A DNA stretch of 64,000 nt, from assembly GCA_006218035.1 (NCBI GenBank), contig VBWC01000008.1, forward strand, positions 1 to 64,000, read 5' to 3'. Origin of the DNA: Gammaproteobacteria bacterium (GTDB lineage: Bacteria; Pseudomonadota; Gammaproteobacteria; VBWC01). The notes under the pieces were generated by a model. The model was not told where the DNA came from. It saw nothing but the letters and a program-made list of their open reading frames with translations, and did not search any database. Positions 35,576 through 44,012 of the stretch are shown in pieces (positions within the stretch are counted from its first letter, which is position 1; each line of letters starts with the position of its first letter). Both the position numbers and the translations under genes were made by a program.

Positions 35576-35899
35576 ATAAAGAGTAAATTTTATACATACA
35601 AATAATTTTATATAAATAAACGCAGCCTGCCGATAGGAACGCTACCTGGATATCGAACAAGACCAATAAAATGATCTTGTTCGACAAATGGGAAAATATT
35701 AACAAGCTCAATCTATTACGTCCCATCCAACGAGTGAATGAACAAAAAGCCAGGTGCGGCGGCAATTTCTGGCAGAAGGGTCGCCAGTACATGGCGAGAT
35801 ATTCGCCACCTAATGGCGAATTTACAAACCGCAAATTCGCGCCTTGCATCTTGGACAGCTGGCCGACAGGTTTCTGCCTACTTCTACTTATATAGATGT
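35576..35899. other. AT-rich segment without a supported gene
   Basis: The first 60 bases are almost only A and T (ATTTATAAAGAGTAAATTTT), unlike the surroundings. A 74-codon plus-strand frame (35671-35895, MILFDKWENINKLNLL) has no known family. Short palindromic bits occur near 35780-35850 (TGGCGAGATATTCGCCA). Confidence 0.4.
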
Positions 35900-36150
35900 C
35901 GTCATTCCGGCCAGGCGAGCAACGCAAGCTCGAGCCGGAATCCAGCCCGTATCGGAGCCGTTGCACTGCCCGATTGCATAGGTCCGTCGCAACCTGAAGG
36001 ACTGGATTCCTCGGCGGCTGTTCCCGACGTCGCCCTCGGTCCTTGCTCCCGGCAAGACTCTACCTCGCCCGTCCATGGGCTCGTGCTTTCGAAAGAAGAG
36101 CCGTCATCCCGGGCAAAGCGCAGCGGCGACCCGGGATCCAGTCCAGCAGA
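35900..36150. repeat. Composite palindromic repeat cluster
   Basis: GTCATTCCGGCCAGGCGAGC, GAGCCGGAATCCAGCCCGTA, then GGATTCCTCGGCGGCTGTTC with CTACCTCGCCCGTCCATGG, then GTCATCCCGGGCAAAGC... GACCCGGGATCCAGTCC. The same modules as at 24650, 33460 and 33599. Confidence 0.8.
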
Positions 36151-36259
36151 ATGCATTGAACCAAAAAAGCAGCAATGGACACGCAGGATGCAAACGGCCC
36201 CGGCAGCGGTACTCTGCCTCTCTCCTACGCCCGCGCCCGACCCTGCGCACAATCCCGAC

Positions 36260-36793
36260 TCACTTCTTCCGTGACCGCAGCGCAATCACCCTGCCATCAA
36301 CCACAAACCGCCCCTTGCCAACATGATGCAGCGTGCGCGGGTGTTTGCGCGCCGGATCGATCCACGCCTTGATCACTTCGAGCACGAAGAAGTTGTACCG
36401 CTTCGCCATGCGCGCGTCGATCACGCGACATTCGAGACTGGCGTAACACTCGTCGATCAACGGCGGTGCGACCAGCTTCGCCGGCCGCGGCGTGAAACCA
36501 AACGCCGCGAACTTGTCGGTACGCCGCCCTGAACGGTTGCCCACCGCCACCACCTTCCCGGCCAGTTCCACGGTCGGAATGTTGATGACGCATTCGCGCG
36601 TCGCCTTCAGCGCCGCAAAGCTGAAATTGCGATCGCTCATCACCATGCCGACCAGCGGCGGCTCGAAGTCCATCATCGTCAGCCACGATAGCGTCATGAC
36701 GTTCGCACGGCCTTTTTGCGCCGTGGTCACCAGCACCACCGGGCCGGGTTCGAGCAGGCGGTAGACTTTGGAGAGCGGAAAGGATTTTTTCAT
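36260..36793 (-). CDS. Flavin reductase-like (FMN-binding split-barrel) protein
   Basis: A 177-residue protein. GPVVLVTTAQKGRANVMTLS and MDFEPPLVGMVMSDRNFSFA are the FMN-binding blocks of the flavin reductase-like (DIM6/NTAB) family. CVINIPTVELAGKVVAVGNR and RTDKFAAFGF follow in order. The family reduces flavin or modifies flavin-linked substrates using NAD(P)H. No partner monooxygenase is adjacent. Between repeats and gene remnants, but intact. Confidence 0.88.
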   Translation of the reverse strand: MKKSFPLSKVYRLLEPGPVVLVTTAQKGRANVMTLSWLTMMDFEPPLVGMVMSDRNFSFAALKATRECVINIPTVELAGKVVAVGNRSGRRTDKFAAFGFTPRPAKLVAPPLIDECYASLECRVIDARMAKRYNFFVLEVIKAWIDPARKHPRTLHHVGKGRFVVDGRVIALRSRKK

Positions 36794-36840
36794 GGGCTTG
36801 TTTCGCGTTCATGCGGCGGACAAGTGCCCGCAACATCTGT

Positions 36841-37357
36841 TTACTCCGTGGCACGCACGCCGTTCAAGTCTCCCGCGATCTCCCGAAACTGCTCCAGCGC
36901 GGCTTCGAGGTCTTGCACGATTTCGAGCGCGATGACATCCGGATCGGGCAGGTTGTCGGAATCGGAAAGCGATTCGTCCCTAAGCCAGAAGATATCCAGG
37001 CTGACCTTGTCCCGGGCGGCAATTTCGTCGTAGGTGTACGCGCGCCAACGGCCCTCCGTCGTCATTCCGGCCACCGAGCCGGAATCCAGTCCTTTTCTCC
37101 TCCCCTCTCCCTCCGGGAGAGGGCCAGGGTGAGGGGAGTTTTCATCCACCCACGTCGGCTTCCGGTTATGCCGATTCTCCGCGTTATAACACTTCACGAA
37201 CTCATTCAGGTCTTCACGCCGCAGCGGATTCGTCTTCAGCGTGAAGTGCATATTCGTGCGCAAATCATAAATCCACAGCTTCTTCGTCCACGGCGTTTCG
37301 CTGGCGGGTTTCTTGTCGAAGAACAACACATTCGCTTTCACGCCTTGCGCGCCGAAT
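36841..37357 (-). pseudogene. C-terminal remnant of a type I methylase (HsdM) with inserted repeat
   Basis: The frame reads GAQGVKANVLFFDKKPASET, then KLWIYDLRTNMHFTLKTNPL, EGRWRAYTYDEIAARDKVSL, and DIFWLRDESLSDSDNLPDPD; this is the end of N-6 adenine methylases. The catalytic NPPF part is absent, so it cannot be active. Between TWVDEN and EGRWRAY, 27 extra codons (37057-37137) are read from palindromic repeat DNA with frame kept. The remnant begins right at the stop of the SEC-C gene. An internal GTG at 37341 could initiate a 166-residue product. Confidence 0.8.
37057..37137. repeat. 81-base repeat insertion inside the hsdM remnant
   Basis: Two repeat types are joined: GTCATTCCGGCCACCGAGCC-GGAATCCAGTCC, and the CCCTCTCCCTCCGGGAGAGG-GCCAGGGTGAGGGG palindrome. 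The length is a multiple of three and no stop is introduced. Confidence 0.8.
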
Positions 37358-37363
37358 CACCGC

Positions 37364-38101
37364 TCAAAGCAACACCGGCCCGCAACACTTCTTGTACTTC
37401 TTGCCGCTGCCGCACGGACACGGATCGTTGCGGCCGATCTTCTCGCTGCGCACCGGTTCGTGCGTTTCAGCGCCTGGCGCCGATAGCACCGCCTCATAGA
37501 GCGCGCGCCCCATATGCGCATAGCTTGTCATCGCCTCCGGCAGCGCTTCGAGCATCTCGCCGGCCAGTTCTTCCAGCGACACCTCATGCGCGTTGACCTC
37601 GTCGCGGTAGGCCTCCGCCAGATCGCGGCTCGCGAAAAAGCTCAACACCAGCAGGCTTGCGCCCAGCGCTTCGTCGATTTCCTCGGGCGCGTACTCATCC
37701 CACACCTCCGCCAGCCAGTCATGACCGCCGGAAAAGCCGCGCGCCCATTGGCTCAGCGCCGCTTCCGTATCGAGGTTTTCCATCGCCTCCGCGCGCGCCG
37801 CACAACCCGGCGGCAGTGCCGGCGCCCGCTCCAGCACCCCGGCATTCACATGGTTGTAGAGCGTCATGATGAGCGGAAGAATCTCTTGCGCCTCTTCCAG
37901 GGTAGCGTAACCGCCTTGTTGTTCATCAAAGATCAGCGGCAACCACTCGGACGGCCGCACCATGTCCGGCGAACACGCGACCGCATACAGAAAACCGGCC
38001 AGCTCGCAATAACGCATCGTCCCTTCCGGCCGCCCGGGCGCCGCGAGAAACGCGGCGAGCCGGGATGCCTGCGCGGCAGTGAAGCGAGGTGATTCGGGCA
38101 T
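37364..38101 (-). CDS. UPF0149 (YecA-type) protein with C-terminal SEC-C zinc motif
   Basis: A 245-residue protein. Residues about 1-200 are the helical UPF0149/YgfB fold ([40 protein letters not shown]). The tail [19 protein letters not shown] is a complete SEC-C motif binding one zinc through C-x-C and CC/H. The motif is shared with SecA and many accessory proteins and mediates protein contacts. Its role here is unknown. The downstream 75 bases of its 3' end are duplicated at 35147. Confidence 0.9.
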   Translation of the reverse strand: MPESPRFTAAQASRLAAFLAAPGRPEGTMRYCELAGFLYAVACSPDMVRPSEWLPLIFDEQQGGYATLEEAQEILPLIMTLYNHVNAGVLERAPALPPGCAARAEAMENLDTEAALSQWARGFSGGHDWLAEVWDEYAPEEIDEALGASLLVLSFFASRDLAEAYRDEVNAHEVSLEELAGEMLEALPEAMTSYAHMGRALYEAVLSAPGAETHEPVRSEKIGRNDPCPCGSGKKYKKCCGPVLL

Positions 38102-38281
38102 AATAAAGCGCTACTGTGGAGCGTTACCCAATTAGAATAGCGTTTCTGATATTGAAATGCGGCTTCTAAAGTAAAAATGGGCGGCGATTGCGGCCTGTTT
38201 TATTTTGTTATCAAGTGATTAACCTGGTCCGACCCCGGAACGAGAGCTGTGCAGGTCCCGGTAGTGATCGAACATACCCGC

Positions 38282-39622
38282 CTACTTCGATGTGCCTTCA
38301 ATGAAACGTTGAAGAACCCTCGCCGAAGGATAACTCGACATAGACGCGATGCCGTTAGCAAGCTCGATCGGAAACAGCGCCCCTTCGTGTTTGTGGCTGA
38401 TGAGACTCGGTAGCGTTGCAAGAATTCGGCCTAGCCCAATCAAATCGGTAGCTGTCGGCCTGCTTCCATCCGGGTTGTAGGTACCAGTAGGCACGTTTAA
38501 CACCATGTATGTGCCAGGGTCGAATTTCGCAAAGAGCTTCTCTCCCCAGTTAGTCTTTAATCCGTACGGATTTTGCAGATCTGGTGACCGATACACCTCT
38601 CGGCGAACATGGTCATGTGAAAGAACTGCGTACGAAAGCGGTTCACCGCGAGCATGTGGCGGGGGGAAACGAGCTATGGATGCCAAGTGGTCGAAGAATG
38701 CACCACTTTTTTCCTGCCCAACTATATGCAATGGTCGTTGCACCTGTTTGGCGTGCTCGAGGAAGTCGCGGATTCGAGGAACGAGTTTCGAGTATTGGCT
38801 CCGCAAGGTTAAGGGCCCATCTTTGATAAACAAGGTATCGGTGGCCAATGTTTTATCACTGTGATCCCAGAATATTCGGATCGCAGTGAACAACATAAGA
38901 TGCTCCATCACGAGCATGTATGCCGACGCTAAAGCATCTGGCGCACTGTCCTCATCCATACTGAGGTGGAAACCCGGCATATCTGTTAGGAACACAATAC
39001 CGCCGCACTTCGGACAATTACCTTCTTCCGCATCTACCGGTAATCCAGCCAGAATCTCAGCGTGGCAATGTGGGCAATTAAATGCTGGTGAATTTACCTG
39101 CTGTGTACTCCATTTCTTGTACGCCAGCCACTTAAGTGTTTCGTAGAATGCTCCATCCTCATCGATTTGCATTGAATCACGAACGATATGGCGCACTGCG
39201 TCGTAGTTGGAGCCTAAAGGCGTACGTATATTTTTTAGCGGAAAAACGCTCGCATGAAACACGGCGCTTCCTGTTAGCACGTCTTGAAGTAGTAACGGGT
39301 GCGGGTGTTCTTTATCAATCGTATCCAGACGCGCGCGGTCAACGACCAACAATGCAGTCTTAACAAAGGCCACCTCGCGCGGTGGTTTCTGCTCTGACTG
39401 CACCGACACAAACGAACCGTCTACAGCCCATACCCGACTCAACGGTCGAACGCCGTCCGGATTAAATGTGGTCCAGACCGTGCTACTTGGATCAGGCTCA
39501 TTTGGCTTCGCTGCTTCGAATTCTTTAACCAGCGCCTTTACCCAATCGCTCTTAACAACAGCAAGATGACCGAGTTTTGAAGCCGCCTCACCTGGAAGAC
39601 GGGTACCTTGACCGTACGGCAT
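38282..39622 (-). CDS. NurA-like 5'-3' nuclease with internal zinc ribbon
   Basis: A 446-residue protein. WAVDGSFV (Asp about 68) and FIKDGPLTLRSQY (Asp about 268) are the two metal-binding aspartates of the RNase H-like NurA fold. The C-terminal part (GEKLFAKFDPGTYMVLNVP, then PIELANGIASMSS) fits NurA ends. An insertion at about 183-206 has CPHC...CPKC, a zinc ribbon not usual in archaeal NurA. NurA works with the HerA hexamer to resect DNA ends. It starts one base after the herA stop, so translation is coupled. In bacteria such pairs are mostly in mobile or defence settings. Confidence 0.8.
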   Translation of the reverse strand: MPYGQGTRLPGEAASKLGHLAVVKSDWVKALVKEFEAAKPNEPDPSSTVWTTFNPDGVRPLSRVWAVDGSFVSVQSEQKPPREVAFVKTALLVVDRARLDTIDKEHPHPLLLQDVLTGSAVFHASVFPLKNIRTPLGSNYDAVRHIVRDSMQIDEDGAFYETLKWLAYKKWSTQQVNSPAFNCPHCHAEILAGLPVDAEEGNCPKCGGIVFLTDMPGFHLSMDEDSAPDALASAYMLVMEHLMLFTAIRIFWDHSDKTLATDTLFIKDGPLTLRSQYSKLVPRIRDFLEHAKQVQRPLHIVGQEKSGAFFDHLASIARFPPPHARGEPLSYAVLSHDHVRREVYRSPDLQNPYGLKTNWGEKLFAKFDPGTYMVLNVPTGTYNPDGSRPTATDLIGLGRILATLPSLISHKHEGALFPIELANGIASMSSYPSARVLQRFIEGTSK

Positions 39623-39623
39623 C

Positions 39624-41624
39624 TTAAACCCCTTTCTGTGCTACCGCCTCGAACTTGTGCGCCTGCATCGGAATAACAAATCGATGTGACGATGTGAGCA
39701 TCCGCATATATCCCGGCGTCTTCGCGCGTAGTATGTCATCTTCAATCCCTGCAAAGGCTATCTGGACCCGGGACAGCGCTTTGGTCTCATCTTGGCTCGA
39801 AAGGTGGCCTACAAAGAAATTCTCGGTCTGTGCTAATAGTTCGCGGTTAATCGTTGACGGCGATTGAGTCGAGTAAACCATCCCAATGTGAAACTTTGCA
39901 CCTTCCTTAGCAAACCGCGCGTATACGCCGGTGAGATCCTTACTATCAGGTGGAAATAAGTTGTGAGCCTCTTCAAAGTAGAGTTGAACGTAATGGTTCG
40001 CCAATGCATTACTAACAAATTTCTTCTCCTGATGTCCGAAAATCTCTTTAGAAAGCATATCAGAGAAGTAACGGCGAATTTCATCCGTTGCATTACCTAA
40101 ATCGAGTATTACAGTCTTTCCATGATCCAGAAGCGTCACAATATCTACAACAAAGTCGCCTGCCTGTGGCGAATGAAACGGCTTGTATGCTCTAAGGATC
40201 GCCGGACCCGTCCGTCCAGGTGGTGGCGACAAAAAATCCAGTAGTGCGACATCGTCCGGGTCAAACAGCGACTTCCCAGACGATGAAGTTAACACCGCAT
40301 TGTTTGGGTCGTCGCGACGGAACTGTGCGAGCACTTCCAATTCTGCTTTAAGTGCATCGAGTGAATTTGGAGCTGTCGGTGGCTGTGCGTTACGAACAGC
40401 CGTGTAGGCTGCTTGGCGTAGCGCCTGATTAAAATGGGGATCAAAATGTTTTGCGTTCCTCGATGTGATCCCCCTATCCCGCAACCGTTGCTCATCAGCG
40501 TCAAAACCCGCTTTGTGGAGAATCGCCCAGAACATCTGGATTTTCCTGATGGGCCGGGTCTTCTCTCCATCAGGAAGTCCGGCAATTGCGTCGACTGACG
40601 GTAGCCGAACATTTCCGAAACTACGAATGTAGTCTGAAGCCCTATTATCTTGCTGAAGCATTGAGGCAAGGATCTCAATAGAAGATTCAGTTTGTTCATA
40701 GAAGTTCAGTCGGAGCGGCCGCGAGGGGGTACCGGGTCGGTTAGTTAGCGCGTAGACCTGACAACGTTGTTCGTATGCGGAACGAATAGACTTATTTCCG
40801 TCTTGAGGATTGTCATTTGCATACTCACCATTGATGTCAAAAATAAGTTGGCCGACACTATTGTCTTCCTTCGTGGCCTCGAGCACTCCTTGAGCAATCA
40901 GTTTTACAATATTGGATTTTCCCAGACGGGTCTTGCCAAACATAGCGGTACGGCAACCCTTAAAATCACGCACGGAAATACGCACTGGAATTCCAGGAAC
41001 ACTACCTGCGCTGGAAAGACCGCATTCCATTGTCCGTAGAGTTCCAATCTCATATTGCTGCTCTGGTTTCACCGTGCCGTTAACAATGAGCTTAAGCAAA
41101 GCGTCATCCGGCGAGTAAACCTTGTAACGGTGCGCGCTGACGACATTGTTCACATCACCTGAGAACGTCAATCGTTGCATGTTTGCAGGATCGGCATAAA
41201 ACATCCCAAGCACATCACAGTCCAAAGCACCCCATTGCAGCTCACTTTGCGTCCAGACATCAAGTTCCGGCATCGACTTCTTGTGCAACTCGAAATAAGT
41301 TTGCTGCACCTGGTTACTCAGTGGCGTGGGTGATACACCAGTGACGCGCAGCAGCGTGAAATGGGGTGGAGCATTCCCAGCCGAGAATGGCGTCATGATA
41401 AGAAATGAACCCCGAGGTATCCCACCTACCGCCAGTTTGTACGGGTCGCTTGTGATTATTTTCGCAGCGTCGTACCCAAGATCAAGCACATAACCAACGA
41501 AGCGCATCTTGTCTATCTGCTTAGCCTTCTCGTGGCTATCTTCTTTCTCGAGGAATGCACGCAAAGCGTCGATGGGATTGCCTTGCGTAGCGGCGGTGTT
41601 AATAAGATTACCAAGAGTAGTCAT
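39624..41624 (-). CDS. HerA-like hexameric DNA-pumping ATPase
   Basis: A 666-residue FtsK/HerA-superfamily ATPase. Walker A FGKTRLGKSNIVK (GKTRLGKS at 230-237) and Walker B VQLYFEEAHNLFP (about 545-557) are intact. TVILDLGNATDEIRRYFSDM and FHIGMVYSTQSPSTINRELL match sensor and arginine-finger regions of HerA. The N-terminal 200 residues hold the barrel (HAS) domain and a long family-specific part. It should form a ring that translocates duplex DNA for NurA. Its ATG overlaps the Dam stop (ATGA). Base composition is visibly AT-richer than core genes nearby, a sign of transfer. Confidence 0.85.
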   Translation of the reverse strand: MTTLGNLINTAATQGNPIDALRAFLEKEDSHEKAKQIDKMRFVGYVLDLGYDAAKIITSDPYKLAVGGIPRGSFLIMTPFSAGNAPPHFTLLRVTGVSPTPLSNQVQQTYFELHKKSMPELDVWTQSELQWGALDCDVLGMFYADPANMQRLTFSGDVNNVVSAHRYKVYSPDDALLKLIVNGTVKPEQQYEIGTLRTMECGLSSAGSVPGIPVRISVRDFKGCRTAMFGKTRLGKSNIVKLIAQGVLEATKEDNSVGQLIFDINGEYANDNPQDGNKSIRSAYEQRCQVYALTNRPGTPSRPLRLNFYEQTESSIEILASMLQQDNRASDYIRSFGNVRLPSVDAIAGLPDGEKTRPIRKIQMFWAILHKAGFDADEQRLRDRGITSRNAKHFDPHFNQALRQAAYTAVRNAQPPTAPNSLDALKAELEVLAQFRRDDPNNAVLTSSSGKSLFDPDDVALLDFLSPPPGRTGPAILRAYKPFHSPQAGDFVVDIVTLLDHGKTVILDLGNATDEIRRYFSDMLSKEIFGHQEKKFVSNALANHYVQLYFEEAHNLFPPDSKDLTGVYARFAKEGAKFHIGMVYSTQSPSTINRELLAQTENFFVGHLSSQDETKALSRVQIAFAGIEDDILRAKTPGYMRMLTSSHRFVIPMQAHKFEAVAQKGV

Positions 41625-42484
41625 GTCAGTTTTCTCCCGCCTTTCGGGTTGGTCAGAATAACAAGCTCATCGAAACGCTTCCGACTGGAAGATTTTGCAG
41701 AGATCGAGCTAAACCGTGAAACTTCCAATAAGTGAAAACCATTTTCTTCATATAACTCACGTACCGAGTTGTGATCCGCATTGGTAGCAACTACCTTCAC
41801 ACCACGTGCCTTCGCTCTCGCAAGTGCTTTTGCAAGACGCTCCTGATCATTCCAGGAAAAGAGCTTCTCGTTGTACTTAACAAAACCGTTTATGTTGTGG
41901 CGCACCGTGTATGGTGGATCGGCAAAAACGAGGTCTCCTTCTTCCGCCAAATCTATAAGCTCCTCGAAATCAGCATTCCTAATATGTGCGCGGCGCAGAA
42001 TTCGCGCCGCCGCTTCGAAGTCATCATCCGCGAGCAGAACATCGTTCTTTGATCCGCGCGGTACGTTGAATTCGCCGTTAAGATTTACGCGGTAAATTCC
42101 GTTGAAACACGTACGATTGAGATAAATCAATCGCGCTGCGCGTTCAATTGGGTCATCAGGAATTGACTCTCGCACCTCGTAGTAGTGTAAATCGGAATGC
42201 TTGCGCTGATGGGTGCGCAACAGTTGTTGAAGGTACCGCCAATCGTTCTTGATTCCTTTGTACGCTGCTATTAGATCTGGATTCGTATCGCCAATAATGG
42301 CTCGCTTTGGCTCAAGATAAAAAAACACTGAACCTGCGCCGAGGAATGGTTCGATATATCGATTGAAGGTCTCTGGTAGCAAGTGAGAATAATTTTTAAC
42401 GAACCAACGTTTTCCACCTGCCCACTTGAGGAATGGCGTCAGACGCAGAGCTGTCTCTTTTCGTCGGTTATTGAGTGACGGCAT
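41621..42484 (-). CDS. D12-class DNA adenine N6-methyltransferase (Dam-like)
   Basis: About 287 residues from ATG 42484, the usual length; a GTG at 42580 would add 32 residues. FLKWAGGKRWF (AdoMet motif I, residues 18-28), YIEPFLGAGSVFFYL, FNGIYRVNLNGEFNVP and FADPPY (catalytic DPPY at 189-192) are complete, so activity is likely. The order of motifs is the alpha class of Dam/DpnM. It methylates adenine in a short site, perhaps GATC-like, unproven. It is first in a three-gene operon with HerA and NurA, which suggests self/non-self marking. Confidence 0.88.
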   Translation of the reverse strand: MPSLNNRRKETALRLTPFLKWAGGKRWFVKNYSHLLPETFNRYIEPFLGAGSVFFYLEPKRAIIGDTNPDLIAAYKGIKNDWRYLQQLLRTHQRKHSDLHYYEVRESIPDDPIERAARLIYLNRTCFNGIYRVNLNGEFNVPRGSKNDVLLADDDFEAAARILRRAHIRNADFEELIDLAEEGDLVFADPPYTVRHNINGFVKYNEKLFSWNDQERLAKALARAKARGVKVVATNADHNSVRELYEENGFHLLEVSRFSSISAKSSSRKRFDELVILTNPKGGRKLT

Positions 42485-42599
42485 GGTAACCGGACATTGT
42501 TGAACTGATTTGTCGGAAACAACCATTTTGGACGGCGGCTTTAGCTGAGCAGTCGCCAACGGCTGGACTAATTTTTCCACTTGCAGCTCGGTCGTATTT

Positions 42600-43019
42600 C
42601 TTCGCTCTCGCGTCCCGCTCTATTCGGGATCCATGGGTGTGCCATCCATGGCGCACCCGTTCGGCGGGGTAAACGTCCAGTGGACGTTCACCATTTTCCG
42701 CTTCACCCTTGGCTAAGATGAGGGTTTTGGGCGCCCATGTGCGACCGGGGAAGATTTCGATGAACAGCTTGTCGCGGAAGGTGCGAATCTGGTCCCGGGC
42801 GCCGACGTCGCCGCCGAATTGTTCCCAGCGCTTCTTGCGGGTGTCGCGTTCCTGAATCTGCACCGAGTAACCAGTCGCTCCCGGCGTCCCGCCTCTCGCG
42901 ACATAGGTGCATCCCTGCGCGTCAGCCTGATCGACACGGCATACCTCCCACCCGGCCAGCGTCAGCAACCGGTCGATTTCTTTACGCGCGAGTTGTTCTG
43001 GTGTTGCGACTGGCGTCAC
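42600..43019 (-). pseudogene. Collapsed remnant of a type I restriction subunit (HsdR)
   Basis: TPEQLARKEIDRLLTLAGWE is the HsdR N-terminus. Only about 60 codons later comes RTFRDKLFIEIFPGRTWAPK-TLILAKGE, which in intact HsdR lies hundreds of residues further on in the helicase. Most of the nuclease and motor is deleted. The frame then runs into hairpin DNA (AACGTCCAGTGGACGTT and GGGTGTGCC...GGCGCACCC) and the dam upstream region. Not functional as an endonuclease. Confidence 0.7.
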
Positions 43020-43099
43020 CGTGAAATTCCCTCCCCAAGGTAGGGAAGAGTAGCACGCGGGGGCGGATGGGGAAATTTACGGTTGGGTCCGGGCGGGTC

Positions 43100-43389
43100 T
43101 CAGGCTCTGGGCTTCCAATATCCCGGCGACCGTCTCAGGTGTATCACCGCGACGATTTCGACGGCGTCGGATCTCACCCGGTAGACGACTCCGTAGGGGA
43201 AACGCGCTATCCGACACCGGCGTATTCCGCTCTCGACCTCGCGGTAGGACAGGGGTGACGTTGTATGCGGTGCAGTACTTCTTCAAGCTCGTCGATGAAA
43301 CGCTGCGCCAGGCCCTGCTGCTGATCGTGGTAAAAGGCCGCGGCCGCATCCGCTTCTGCTCTGGCTTCCCCGTGCCAGTGCACCTTCAT
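43100..43389 (-). pseudogene. ParE/RelE-type toxin, frameshifted
   Basis: MKVHWHGEARAEADAAAAFY and AQRFIDELEEVLHRIQRHP match ParE-family toxins. At about 43262 one C is missing from CACCCC-TGTCC, and the frame ends at 43207. One base later the rest is present: LSYREVESGIRRCRIARFPY-GVVYRVRSDAVEIVAVIHLR, ending at 43100. The toxin is therefore off unless the missing base is a sequencing error. Its ATG overlaps the antitoxin stop. Confidence 0.8.
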
Positions 43390-43625
43390 CGCGTATATTT
43401 TTCGCGCAATTCGTTGATCACGCTGGCGCTGTCGATCAGTATTGTTCTCTTGCTATCGATGTCCGCGCAGCGGCGGCGGATTTCGTCGCGCCATTCCGGC
43501 GAGATGGCGAAATCTTCGTCGAGATCGAGGCTTTCGATCAGCGTTTCCGCGACGAAGGCGCGCTCGGTCGGTTCGAGTTGCATGGCCTCGTCAAGGATTT
43601 TCCTGGGATCGGGCTTGGCAGGCAC
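43386..43625 (-). CDS. Addiction-module antitoxin (PF09720-like)
   Basis: A 79-residue protein. ILDEAMQLEPTERAFVAETL followed by IESLDLDEDFAISPEWRDEI is the family signature of antitoxins paired with ParE/RelE toxins. The C-terminal half binds and blocks the toxin. The ATGA overlap with the toxin gene shows a normal type II module. The antitoxin is intact although the toxin is broken. Confidence 0.85.
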   Translation of the reverse strand: MPAKPDPRKILDEAMQLEPTERAFVAETLIESLDLDEDFAISPEWRDEIRRRCADIDSKRTILIDSASVINELREKYTR

Positions 43626-43789
43626 TGCGTACCTCCTTCAGGTAGCTAACGCAACATTCCCGGCATTGAATGATTGCGCATCGTAGCACGCGGGGGCGGA
43701 TCAGGAAATTTCAGGATGTCAAATATCCGTGGTGCTTTGTAAACTATCGTGCGTTCCAAAATTACTTAACAACAGAAAGCCGTTCTTCC

Positions 43790-43960
43790 AGGCAAAGCGC
43801 AGCGGAACCCAGGGGGTCCAGCGGTCATTAGCGAGACTGGATTCCTGCTTTCGCAGGAATGACAGACTGAACTTTTTGCACCAGAAATCCGTCGTAACCG
43901 AAGGGACTGGATTCCGGCTCGCGCTCGCATCCGCTCGCTTGTCCGGAATGACGGGACAAG
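43790..43960. repeat. Palindromic repeat cluster
   Basis: CCAGGCAAAGCGCAGCGGAA, GACTGGATTCCTGCTTTCGC-AGGAATGACAG and GGACTGGATTCCGGCTCGCG...GTCCGGAATGACGG. The same ATTCCGG family as elsewhere. The remaining 43626-44012 is gene-free. Confidence 0.75.
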
Positions 43961-44012
43961 GCAATGAGCGGATCAGCAGGTACAGGGATCGGCCGGAACG
44001 GGGAATGCGCGT

